NCBI GenBank assembly: GCA_037176725.1
Contig: JAZBRS010000026.1
Location: forward strand, 101,539,501 to 101,603,500
DNA length: 64,000 nt
DNA from: Posidonia oceanica
Lineage: Eukaryota; Streptophyta; Magnoliopsida; Alismatales; Posidoniaceae
Reading direction: 5' to 3'
Shown here: positions 35,001 through 46,294 of the stretch, piece by piece
Numbering within the stretch: the first letter of the stretch is position 1
Layout: each line of letters opens with the position of its first letter
The notes under the pieces: generated by a model
Databases searched by the model: none
The model's input: the letters and a program-made list of their open reading frames with translations, nothing else
Told to the model about the DNA's origin: nothing
Made by a program: the position numbers and the translations under genes

Positions 35001-36593
35001 CCTAATTACATTTAGGTCCCTGCATTGTATTTTTGCATGCATTTGCATTCCCATATCATGGCACCTTGCATCCTGGCACTCATTCAAGCGTCCTCAGCAC
35101 TTTTGCATGCATGCACCCTGTTCTTCACACCCTTAGGGACTATTTGCACTTAGATCCCTACCTTTTCTGGCCCTTGAGCCTTCTAACTTGAAACCTGTAT
35201 AACTTCCGATCAGACCGTCGGATCTTCGCGACCAAGCTACCCGGATCATCCTGGTGGAGCGGACTTTCATGTTGACCAAGGTTATCTCGGATCAGGCCTC
35301 AGATCTCCAAGATAGGTCCATCATAATCACTGCATGGCACTTTGTTACATGTCACTTGCATTATTTTCGCACCGCGTTTTCCGTACATGTAGATTAAGGC
35401 TTCCCCTCTTGCCTATCTACTCTACTTCCTCTTTTCGCGTCTTCTTAGTGTCTTTGGGTTGAGTTTTTCCTTGGATTCACTACTGATCGCGGCCTTCTTC
35501 CCCCTTTTCCACGATCCGATTGCACCGCAAGCTTTGGGCAGCGTGCTAGACACATCGTAGGACAGTTTAGTGGGAAACAGTCACAGGATAGTGGTGATCC
35601 CTCTGCTTGCTTTCTTTCCCCTTTGCAGGTCTCCACACTTGCATCACGCAGTCCTTAACCGGTGTTTGTTTTCACACTTACATCGCTTGCCCTTCTTTAC
35701 TTATTTATTTTCCCCTTTGCATGTTTTCACATCTGCATTGCGTGGCTTTTACCGATGTCTTATTTTCACACTTGCATCGCTTGTTTACCGACTTGTTTTA
35801 TTTCCCCTTTACATGTTTTCACATCTGCATTGCATGGCTTTTATGATGTTTTGTTTCCGCACTTGCATCGCTTGTTTTCCGCCCAGATTTGCTTTCCCCT
35901 TTGCTTGTCGCACCCTTGTATTGTGTGGTTTTACCAGTGCTTTGCTTTATCGCCTGCATTTGCATTAGGGCAGTGATGCTTACTGCCTGGAGTTCTCACG
36001 GACCAGGGTTCACCCGGTTCGGAACACAGACAGCGCTGCTGAGCACTTAGATTGCACGTTTAATTCCTTACACGCATTCTATCACTTAGAACACACATTT
36101 GAGCATCTAATTAGGCATTCATGGCACTTTAGGCATTCAAAGTATGCATTTCCCTGCATATGCGAGCGTAAGCCTAGAAAGACCGATTCTCGGGCGTGTC
36201 GGGGGTGCCTAACACCTTCCCCACATGTAACAGGAGTCCTTGTCCTTTCTCATGGCCCGCAATGACCATATTGCCCTTATCCTAGGCACGAGTCACATCA
36301 TTGCATTTCATTGCATCCCATTTCATTTGCATTGCATCGCATTGCATCTTTTGCTTGGTTTTGCGTGTTTATTCACGCATTTCCCAAATTTTCCTTGTCT
36401 CCTGACTTAATAGACATGGTAGTGACTCTAATTTGTCTTATCTTTTCTTTTTCTTGCTCTTTTTTCCTTTTTTTGGTGTTTTCGAGTCAAGTCTTCCTTC
36501 TCGGATGCACCCACTAATAGTGAACCTGATTCTGATCGGTGCACGCGAGCTTTGGCATCGTGCATGGACGATCCGAACATCGGGATTACTACA
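32060..36593 (+). mobile_element. 3' LTR of element B (4.5 kb)
   Basis: It begins TGTTGACACCCTATTTTGAC and ends GGGATTACTACA, collinear with the 5' LTR except for the missing SINE and its duplication and one fewer 31-bp repeat. It includes CCCTAAA arrays (32638-32701), the 31-bp array (34704-34976) and the lineage core near 36206. Confidence 0.92.
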
Positions 36594-36598
36594 CAGTG
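36594..36598 (+). repeat. Right target-site duplication of element B
   Basis: CAGTG, identical to 19467-19471. Confidence 0.9.
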
Positions 36599-37987
36599 CC
36601 AGCAGTGCAGCGTAAGATTTCGCAATCCAACGCATTAATTTCCCCTTGCACGAATTCAAATAAAAAAACTCCTTATGGGATCCGTAGTGCTCATGCTTGT
36701 ACACACAGGAGGCGCTGATCGACTTGCATTCATTCCAAGGATGTGACGCAGCTACCCAAAACCCCATCATCATTTAATGTCACCAATTCCTACTTCCTTC
36801 CATTGGCTGAAGTAGTGGGGAATAGTAGCCTCGTAACTCCTGAATCTACGTGTCTTATTAGTTAGGGACTAACTAGTGGAGCCCCTCTCTCTCTGGCACC
36901 TTGCTCCATTAGTGGTGACGGTTGGACTATGGTCTAACGCCGTCGCATCAAATCCTCCTTAACCCTCTTTTGTACCTCGTCTAGCAGATGTTTTAAATGC
37001 GGACTCCATGGACACGTTAGCAATCGATGTAGATTTAAAGGCTTTTGCTTTAAATGCAGGGTGGCTGGCCATTCAGTAGCTATTTGCCCAACTACGTATG
37101 GAAAGGCAGGTCGTGATCTACCGCATCACTCTAATATGAAGCCTATGAGAAGGACTCCTCCTCTTTCTGGCGATGCTTGTATTCTACCTAGGCCCGCATC
37201 TGGAATGGCAGGCACCTCAACTGCCAATCAGTATAATCGCCGCCAGCAATCTATTTCTCACACCCCCCCTCATCCTCGACATCTCATCCTCAAAAAGATC
37301 TCAACCCTGTTACTTCTACTTTCTCCCCACGTGATTTTTCTGGTCGCCAATCTAGGAAGGCACCAATATATTACTCCAGACTTTCTGCTTCACGCGATGA
37401 TCAAGAGTTGAGGGATGCTACTAGTATTCAAGCTAAAGATCCCGCTCTCACTTCTACCATGCCGGTGTACCAGAGCTGTAAGAACAAGAAGGCCAAAGTC
37501 AAGGCATTACTAGTTGCACTCGATGTTTTAGAAATTTGAGGAATCGAGAGCAGAGGAGGAAGGTATTGGGGCCCCTCTCATCCCCTTTCATTCTAAGGGA
37601 CATCACTCCACTTCTCATCGGACTAGCCCCACTCACACTGCACCAAGTACCTCCCTTAACCGCATGTCTCCGCCTCCTCCATGTCCTAGAATGGAGCATG
37701 GTGGTTGTCTCTCCTCTTCTTGCTTTTCATCCCAGTCTAGCTCCTTGGGAGGAAGTTCTGCAGGACTAGGGAAGTCCTCTCTCCAAGACCCTATTATGAA
37801 TGGTATTCTCAGTTGGGATACCTACGATGAATTTATGGCTTTTTGCTCTAAAATTGGAATTCTTGTTAATGATGCTATGGATGTTAAATGTCTACTTGAT
37901 ACAATTAAAGCCCAACATAAACTACCTGTTTCCGATTTAGATGTTGAAAATGAATGTGTAGACCTCTTACGGGCTCTGCACTATTAA
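36599..37987 (+). pseudogene. LINE-2 ORF1, C-terminal part with zinc knuckles
   Basis: This is the second half of the LINE ORF1, displaced by element B. Two CCHC zinc knuckles lie at about 36986-37090: CFKCGLHGHVSNRC, which fits CX2CX4HX4C exactly, and CFKCRVAGHSVAIC. Just upstream is DGWTMV, a phrase common in plant LINE ORF1 proteins. Zinc knuckles bind the element RNA. The tail (37664-37987) ends with an acidic stretch shortly before ORF2 begins at 38031. Stop codons (first at 36716) and frame changes show that it is dead. Confidence 0.75.
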
Positions 37988-38030
37988 TTGATTTTGTTGC
38001 AGACTGTTTATCTACATTCATTTTTATCTT

Positions 38031-41000
38031 GTGATGATAATTTTGGCTTGGAATATTCGAGGACTAGGGAGTAGTTCTAAACGTAGAGAGCTTAGGAACT
38101 TGGTCTATATGGCCAAGATTGATTTTCTCATCATCCTTGAAACCAAAGCTGAGTCCTTCTCCCAACATACCTTGAGAACCATTGGAGGTGGTAGACTTAA
38201 TAGGTGGGAATTCCTACCAGTCTTGGGACTCTCCAGAGGTATTTTGATGGGCTAGGATGATGCCTGCTACAATAAATTGGAGGTTTTCCATGGAAATTTT
38301 TCTCTATCTATCCACTTTAAGAATCTCTCAAACTCCTTTGAATGGTGGCTTACGAGGGTATATGGCCCATGCTCGGCATCATTCAGACTTCAATTCCTTG
38401 CTGAACTTAAACATATTCAGACCTTTGTCGAGGACAACTGGGCTATTGGGGGGGACTTCAACATCACTAGATTTTTCCACGAACATTCCAATGGATCTTA
38501 CTATACCCCCCTGATAGCTAATTTCAATGACTTCATTGCGGATGCTAGTCTTTTAGACCTATCTCCCAATAACTATTCTTTCACCTAGTCTAACTTCCAG
38601 GAAGATGAGAAAATGGTCAAGCTAGATAGATTTCTGATCTCACCCAAATGGGAGTCTCATTTCCCAACCTCTATTTGCTCAGGTAAAGCCAAAATTATCT
38701 TAGATCACATCCCTATCTATTTAGACACTTGTCCACTTGGGTGGGGGCCTTTTCATTTAAGATTCTACAGATCCTGGCTCCTCACTAAAGGTTTTGATAC
38801 TAAATCAGGGATTACTAGACCTCCTTCTTATCTAATGCTGATCCCATTGCAAAATTTTCATATAAGATCAAGGTTATTAAAGCCACTATTAAATCCTGGC
38901 TAGTTTCTCATCAAGATAGCCACCAATCTAGGCTCCTAGTAATTAAGCAGATGATTCAAAGATTAGATGCTCAGGCTCAATCTGCCCCATTATCCTCTTC
39001 AGAATGGCAGTAGAAGCAAGATTTAAGACAAGAACACCTCAATATTCTAAAATGTTAGGAAATTAATTGGAGACAGTGCTCTTGTATTCAGTGGCTTAAG
39101 GAAGGCGATCTGAATACCTCCTTTCATAAAATCACAAATTCTAGGCGGGGAACAAACACTATATCCTCCCTCTCCATTGATGGAATCCAAACCGAATTAC
39201 TACAAAATATTTGCTCTGCTATTCAGAATCACTTCTTTAGACTCTTTAATAAGCCTACCCTTCCTAGTATCAGGTTAGACTAGGATATGCTACTACCAAA
39301 TAAAATCGCAAATCCCTCGGAACTGGAGGGTCACTTTACTGAGGATGAGATTAGAAATAGTGTTTTCTCCCTTCCTGTTGAAAAATCTCCAGGTCTAGAT
39401 GGTTTTCCTTTGTGTTTCTACCAATACTTTTGGGAACTGATCAAGGGTGATCTGCTTGATGTTTTCCATTTCCTATATCAAGCCAATGATCCTAATGTCC
39501 TCAAAACTATTAATCAAATTTTCATCATCCTCATTCCTAAAAAACTGAATGCAGAGTGTGTCCAAGATTATAGGCCTATTAGCCTCCTCAATAGCAGCTA
39601 TAAAATTATAGCTAAATGCTTAGCATCCATACTCAGCCCTATTCTGAACACCATTGTAGATGACTCTCAAAGTGCCTTTCTGAAAGGTCACAATATAAGT
39701 GATTGTTTTATTGTAGCGCAAGAAACCCTGCAACTTCTACATGCCTCCCACTCAAAAGGGGTAATGATTTAGTTAGATTTTAAAAAGGCATTTGACAATG
39801 TCAACTGGGACTTTTTTCTAAATGTCTTGGTTGGGTTTGGCATTAGTGAAAAATGAATTTCTTAGATTAGAATGTGCATATATACTGCCAAATTTCAGTT
39901 CTAATAAATGGTACTCCTAAAGGCAACTTTAGTGCTTCCAATGGTCAATGCAAGGGGATCCTCTGTCCCCTCTACTATTCATATTAGTTACTTACATCCT
40001 TAATAGGATGTTATGTCTTGGTAAAGAAAACAACCTGATTAGAGGGGTCCATTTCCCTCATAATGGACCTGATGTCCTTAACATCTAATATGCAAATGAT
40101 ACCTTGCTATTCCTTGAGCCTTCTGATGAATGTTTTATCAATCTCAAGTGAATTCTTTGTTGCTTTCAAGCTAACTCTAGATTGAAGATTTACTTTCACA
40201 AGTCTTCTCTTACTGGAATTGGGATTAATAATGACATCTCTATGAGACTTAGTTCAATCCTGGGATGTGTACAATCCCCTCTCCCCATTACTTATCTTGG
40301 CCTTCCCCTTCATTTCAAAAAAGCCTCTTTCAATGACTGCCCTTGTCTTGGACAAACTGAACACTAGGCTTGATTGTTGGAAAGATAGGTGCCTCTCCAT
40401 GGGGGGTCATCTTACCTTTCTTAATTCTGTTCTCTTTGTTATTCCTACTTACTACCTCTCTGTATTACTTCTTCCAAGTAGAATTGAAAAGGAGATTGAT
40501 AAAATTTGTAAACGATTCCTATGGAATCCCTTTTCATCCTCTAACAGTGGGTATCATCTAGTTAGATGGTAGAATATCTGTCAGAATAAATAACATGATG
40601 GTTTGGGACTTATTAATATCTGTAACTTTAATATTGTCCTAAAATGCAAGCTTCTTTGAAAGCTTCTCTTGAACAAGGATAATCTCAAATGGTGCAGGAT
40701 CATCAAGTGTAGATATCTAAGCAGCAACAACATTGGGGCAATCCTTGACACAACCTCCAAACATTCATCACCCATATGGAAGGAATTGAAATCTTGCTTC
40801 AATATTATCAATATCTTCAATTCTATTCTGGGAAAGTAGGTGGATTGGACATAATCCCCTCAAATTTGTATATCCTGATCTTTTCTTTCTTGCAAAACAT
40901 AAAAAATGGACTTTGGCTAAAATGAAATCATCATATCAAACTCGAGGGGTGGATTTATTTAACTCCAATCATGTTCTTCTCTCAAATGAGGAAGATTCAA

Positions 41001-41935
41001 TCTCTTGGCTGCTTACCCAGTCCAAAGCATTTTCTATCAAAAGTTGCTATGAAACTTTAAATGATGGGGGACTACATTCAACATTCAAGACTAATATTTG
41101 GAAAAATGCAGCTCCGCTTAAAGTTAAGCTATTCACTTGGCTTGCACTAAAGGACAAAATATTGTCCTGTGCCAACTTAGCTAAAAGGGACTGATCAGGC
41201 CCTCTATATTGTGAAATTTGTGGATTCCATATAGAATCAATTTCTATATTTTTTTCCATTGCTCCTTCGCTAAGACTTTATGGAACTTTTTTCTACATAA
41301 TGTCAATATCTTGTTATCAAATTTTAGCTTATCTTAAGCTTTTGCTTTGAAAAATTACTTCAAATTCAATATTAGTGCAAGGTGCTGGAACACCCTCGTT
41401 CATGCTATATTCTGAAATCTTTGGTTACATCGTAACAATGTCATTTTTCGTAATAAATGTAGAGATATTAACTCAATATTTCTTGATATCATGTCATTAA
41501 CTATTTTTTGGTTAGATAATGTGAATTCCATACAGGATGTAGCCTCTTCCTCCACCGTTGACCTTTGACACATGCAAAAGACTTGGGATATGGATTTCTC
41601 TACCCAAGGTCAACCAAACTCAACTATCATTGATCCAGGATTTCAAGGGGAGGTAGCCAGTCGACCTCTTGAGCTTAATGTAAATGCTGATTGGGATAGA
41701 TGGGATGACCACACCAATGCATCCTAGTTCTTGCTGCTTTTCCTTTTTGTTGAGGATTCTATTACTGCCTGGCCGTCTTCTTTCTTGGCTAGTGTACTCT
41801 ATTTTGATCCTCTTCTACTAGCTTGTATTATTATTAAGGTCTTTACCCTGCACACTGTCTGGCTTATTTTGGAATCCCTAAGGGGATATGAACTATTGTA
41901 TCTTGCTTGGTGCTGATACTCATAACTAAGCTTTT
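38031..41935 (+). pseudogene. LINE-2 ORF2: endonuclease, reverse transcriptase, zf-RVT, broken
   Basis: ORF2 supplies nicking and reverse transcription. The AP-type endonuclease is in 38031-38900: AWNIRGLGS at the start, ILETKAE (metal-binding Glu), IGGDFNITRF and DRFLISPKWE. RT is in 39287-40570: SPGLDGFPLCFYQYFW, QDYRPISLLNSSYKII, DDSQSAFLKGHNISDCF, DFKKAFDNVNWDF and ITYLGLPLHFKKA. The catalytic box reads YAND (about 40090) instead of YADD, so one catalytic Asp is lost. The zinc-binding RT-associated domain is at 40980-41290 (SIKSCYETLNDGG, APLKVKLFTWLALKDKIL). There are many in-frame stops and several frameshifts. The element is inactive. Confidence 0.9.
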
Positions 41936-41961
41936 GATTATAATACTAACCGTTTAAAAAA

Positions 41962-41976
41962 AACACTACTATATCA
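41962..41976 (+). repeat. Right target-site duplication of LINE-2
   Basis: AACACTACTATATCA, identical to 18253-18267, after the A run. Confidence 0.85.
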
Positions 41977-42460
41977 CCATGGTCGCTATCGCTACCACCA
42001 TCATCCAAAATCAAAGACTACATGGCTTAAATCTTCAAGTTTGTAGTGATAAAATGACTTCAAACTTATTCAAAATTAAGCCCAAGTGGCTTAAAATTTC
42101 TAAATATTCTAAAGTGTTGGGAACTACATTTAAAACTCATGCAATATCTAATTATAAATAACTTAAAAACATCAAGTTTGTAGTGATAGAATTTATTTCC
42201 ATCATTTCTACCACCACCAAACCACTTCATTACAGTCACCATCACTATTATTGTCAGACATCACAATAACAACTATCACCACCACTATATCACCATCAAT
42301 TTATCACAATCACCATCATCACCACCTCCTCCTCTTTCGCCATCACCATTGGTTATGGTTGGTGTCACAACAATCACTACTTCCTCACCGTCATCACCAA
42401 CACCACCACATTGTCGTCACCATTGTTATTATATACATCGTCTTCAACGCCACCTCATAA
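41977..42460. repeat. CAT/CAC-rich low-complexity tract, right part
   Basis: Continuation of the tract at 17995-18267, densest at 42200-42460, followed by a short (AAT)n run at 42466-42483. Between about 42000 and 42190 the sequence is more mixed. Confidence 0.75.
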
Positions 42461-43973
42461 AGAAGAATAATAATAATAATAATATGAAAATGATAAATTA
42501 GATAAGAAGAATATAAACAAAAAATAAAGGCTAAACTTGTATTTTTCAAATTGATAACGAAAGTGTTTAGCACTATTGACTTAAAGGTTGACCTAAGGGC
42601 ATTGACAATAGAATTAGCTAAGGCATTACAATAATTTTCAATTTAAGAAGGATATTGACTGAAATAGAGATTTTGAAGAGAATATTAACACAAAAAACCC
42701 GAAAATATTTTCACAACTTCAGGAATGTAGGCTCCAAACTCCGTGATGATGATGTAGTAGAAGACTATCAAAGGTAAAGATACCAACAGAAAACCATAAG
42801 AGAAACCCTAATTGAAGGCATCAACACTTTGTTCTACTTTTCATGTCTTTCCACAAGATGTACGTTCGATGATCCTCCAAGTTATGCATTTGATGAGTTA
42901 AATTTCCGGCCGTACCTGAGCCCACATGAGACCTCCTCAGATTTGGTAGACAGTCGCTGAATTAAATAATGATTCCGTGTACCTTTACACAGTACCCAGG
43001 CTTCATTTGACGATACCAAATTCCACCCTTAAAATTTTCAGTTTGGTGTTTAGATTATATTTTCTTGGAGGCCATCATGGCAATTGTTTCTTTATTTCAT
43101 CGAAGTCACATGACTCCATAACTCATAAGTACATGATATTGACTACTGTAGTTGTTCTCTACCTTCCGTCTTACGTCGTTCTCTTGGACTGCGTGCCCAG
43201 TCAAGAAGAGTGATCTCATATTCTCATGTAACATGCTTGCGTGATATCTCCTCCATGTAGGATTGCGTTCAAGGATATGGAGGGAAAATGAGAGATAAAT
43301 TAAAATGTTAGTAAATATAGCACCAAAAAAAAAAAAAGGAATAGATTGATCGACTGTGCACAGTTCAGTCTAGGGGAACATAATCAAGAAAGACAAGTTT
43401 GATAAATAGCAAAGCATCGATCGCTAGCCATGATACCTTTGTAACTGGATATGCTTATAGAAAACTGGGTTCATCGTTGGCATCTTAACCTTGCTTAAAG
43501 TCGGTTTGCCCGATACAGTGACCAGGTGTCTCATTCAAATGGATATATGAATTACAAATAAAAAGCCGAAGGATCTTCCTTTTTTCTTCAGTGGAGCTCT
43601 TCTTCTATTATTTCTGCTGTTCTTTAATAGCAGGTTGGCTACACCTACAACCCAAATGGTAACCAAGCATTTTGCGGTTAAAAAATGCCTGAATCTCGTC
43701 TTAAGCATCATTTATCAGGATGTTAACTTAACTCTGATAGGAGAATCGATAATTGACAATACAAAAATTTCAATTTTCTCACTGGAGAAAACCATTGCAA
43801 CAAATTTACTAATAAATCCAGTGACAGCTAAAAGGTATCAAAGCACAATGGCATTTCTCGTTGTTTCATTGACAAATACACATTCAGAAGTACATAATTT
43901 TCGAAATTTATGGGACTTAAAATTGTGCCATTGCGACAATCTCAAAGTAAGAGAGAGTAAGAATGAAATACTA
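42461..43973. other. Intergenic region downstream of the purine permease gene
   Basis: About 1.5 kb of AT-rich DNA between the simple-repeat tract and the permease stop codon. Open frames (e.g. 42977-43213 and 43635-44033) show no recognisable domain, and the second is antisense to the permease 3' end. The permease polyadenylation region should lie just left of 43974. Confidence 0.4.
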
Positions 43974-46294
43974 TTATTCTTGCTTTGCAGTAGCATGGCC
44001 ATATATATAAGAACCAAGACCCCAAATAGTTAGCAGCAATGACAAAATTTTGAAACCACTCATAGGATCATAAAAAATGATGACAGCTACAGCACTAGTG
44101 AGAGGAACCCTTGCAGAATTAAGAACACCAGCCAAGACAGTTGAAGCTAGGTAGAGAACAGCAGTGCCTGCCAAGATTCCTAGCTGAAAGGTGATGGCAG
44201 ACCATACAATGACCAAGTAGTATGAAGATTTCCCGTAGTTGTACATATTGGCCTCCAACCTCATTCCGTCAAAATCCCGGTTCACGATAACACCAATTGT
44301 CGTAAATATAAAGGCAAAGAATGAGACCATTGTTTGTAGTTCCAAAACGACATGAAATGATCTTCTTCCCAATGTCTTCACGAAAACTAGCTCGGAAAGT
44401 GCAAATAGAAGACCATGAAGAGCAGACCCAAGGATGTCCCATATAAAGCCCATGACATACTGAGAATTTGTTACACCTTCAATTTTGTCTGCTTTTAAAT
44501 CCAATGCTATGATAACTGCACCAGCAGTAATGATGACAATCGTGTTTATGGAGGAAGGGTAGAGTTTATTATTCACGATAAAATACCCAAATATTGCTGA
44601 GAATGCGACGGAAGTTGATGCAAGTAAAGAAGCAGTGGATGCTGAAAGGTACTCATATGCCCAAGAAAACAGAATATTGTCGACAGCACTGATGAAACCC
44701 AATCCAACGTACCAGAGTAGTAGCCCGAGTGTCATACGACTGGGTGTTTTTCTCTTAAATAGATAAAAAGGAATTAAGAAAACGGCGATTAGTGGCCATC
44801 CCACCACCGCAGCCCATGAGAGTATCCAGTAACTCCGACCTCCACCAGCATAGTATGCACGAGAAAGAAGGCTCGATGCTGTAAAAGCCACGAGCATTGT
44901 AATGCTGCTGACAAGAAGCAAAACCCAATGTGAAATTGGCTTCTTCTTTAGTACTTCTCGGACCCTTCTATTGATTTCAGATATTTTGTCCCGCAATGGA
45001 GACACAGATCCATTGGCCGCAACAGATATTTCTGAGGCACATGAACAAATAGCTACTTAAGAAAAGAAAAGAAACAAGACATGAGGACATTGACAAGAGC
45101 TCTGCTGTTCACATTGTAAATTGAAAAGAAAAGGCAAAAAAACAACAAGACATAGCTTTGACGTGTTTTATATGAAAGAATAAATCTGTGTTTCTTCCAT
45201 GCATTTTCAAAGTCCGGCAGAGAAAAAAGTCTAAGATATAACAAAATCATGGTATATATTGGGGAATGTATAACAGGATCGCTTGTTATGTTCAATGATG
45301 ATAACTTCACTCCAGTGCAGACAAAGTGACATATCATATTCACATTTTAATCAACATTTGCATGGATGAGTTGCATACATCAAGAATCAATCAACTTAGA
45401 AGATAGACCAATAATGGTGTGAATTGAATACGAAGCCAACAAGTTACTATCGTGCTGATTCAGAAAAATGGAGTTGCAATGCGTGTGAAACTTGTTCTGA
45501 CAAAGCCCAATTTCTTATCTTACAGGGAAAACAAGTCTTCTTCTTCTGTAGCATTCTATTGATAGCAAATAGAGCAAAACTTCTTATTTATTCGGCTAGT
45601 CTATTGATAGCAAATAGAGCAAAACTTCATATTTATTCGGCTAGCTTTGATACCTTTAGTGAAAATTGGACAAGAGACCTAACTGGTAAGGACCACAACA
45701 ATTGAACGAGGGAAAGAAATCAGTATGTGGACATGCAGTTACAACAAATTGAACAAACTGGGAGTAAACAACAATTAATGGACATGCCTACGTATATATG
45801 AATTCAACATACCACTGGATATGCCCCTCTAAAGTGGCAATATGTTGGAAAGAAACAGAGGGCAAGCTCAGCATCCATCTTTCAAAAAGAAGGAGAATCT
45901 TTTTCTCATAAAAAACGAGGACTTCTCATGAAACTAGCCACATCATATTCTCCACTCAACCAAAAGCCCAAAACCATCAAACTTCAATAAATTAACAAGA
46001 AGAAGAAGAAAAACCCAAGAAGACATTAGACCAGAACAATTCGGGCATTGAGAAAAATCTTGAAGTCCGACCTTGACCCAGAATCCAAATGTGGAAACAA
46101 CCCACAACAGCAAACCAGAGGGAAAACCCAAGCCAACCACCAATTCCACAAACAACACAGGTTTGGACGAATCCTTTACCTGGCTGTGATGGGTCCTCGA
46201 CAGCCATGGAAGCGTCACCCTGAAACCTAGGCTGCTCGATGTCCACCGTGAAAGAACCCACGCTGTCGATTCTGGGCTGCAGCTGTCGTACCAT
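43974..46294 (-). CDS. PUP: Purine permease (PUP family) transporter
   Basis: This is a plasma-membrane or endomembrane carrier of the plant PUP family in the drug/metabolite transporter superfamily; known members move purines, cytokinins or alkaloids with protons. Exon 1 is 46294-46180 (38 codons plus one base) and exon 2 is 45031-43974. The intron has GT (GTAAAG) and AG borders, and the split codon gives Glu, so the frame joins cleanly to 390 residues, normal for PUPs. About ten hydrophobic segments are visible. Family-like stretches include SSLLSRAYYAGGGRSYW, LGFISAVDNILFSWAYEYL, SASTASLLASTSVAFSAIF and LTSAVAVIIFYDP. The first ATG in exon 1 (46294) was chosen; exon 1 lies where short first exons lie in this family. 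No stop or frameshift is seen. The substrate cannot be read from sequence. Confidence 0.9.
45556..45645. repeat. 43-45-bp tandem duplication in the permease intron
   Basis: Two adjacent near-identical copies of a segment beginning CTATTGATAGCAAATAGAGC and ending TTATTCGGCTAG lie inside the single intron (45032-46179). It is a simple local duplication with no coding meaning. Confidence 0.8.

Larger units (their letters stand above)
19472..36593 (+). mobile_element. Element B, Ogre/Tat-like Ty3 LTR element, 17.1 kb, apparently without pol
   Basis: A complete insertion: 5' LTR 19472-24352, primer site 24354-24371, internal region to 32059, 3' LTR 32060-36593, flanked by CAGTG. Very long LTRs, a tRNA-Arg primer site and a repeat-rich 3' untranslated region are the marks of the Ogre/Tat lineage. 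Inside I find only a broken gag (25822-27994). No protease, reverse transcriptase, RNase H or integrase motif is visible in the 4 kb between gag and the 3' LTR, so it should be a non-autonomous derivative that depended on a relative for its enzymes. In the roughly 130 bases compared directly (22978 against 35209 onward), the LTRs differ at about seven sites, mostly transitions. Confidence 0.9.
18268..41961 (+). mobile_element. LINE-2, full-length L1-type element, split by Ogre-like element B
   Basis: This LINE is bounded by a perfect 15-bp target duplication (18253-18267 and 41962-41976) and ends in an A run (41956-41963). Its own sequence is 18268-19471 plus 36599-41961, about 6.6 kb, the normal size of a full-length plant L1. 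The 17-kb piece between is the Ogre-like element B, flanked by CAGTG on both sides. The reading frame that runs up to 19471 stays open for about 40 codons when continued at 36599, which supports the split. Both open reading frames carry stop codons and frameshifts. Confidence 0.85.

Noticed and set aside
43974..45005. Permease beginning at 45005
   Set aside because: That position is a GTG codon inside an exon; the frame extends to a splice acceptor at 45031 and joins cleanly to an upstream exon with an ATG at 46294.
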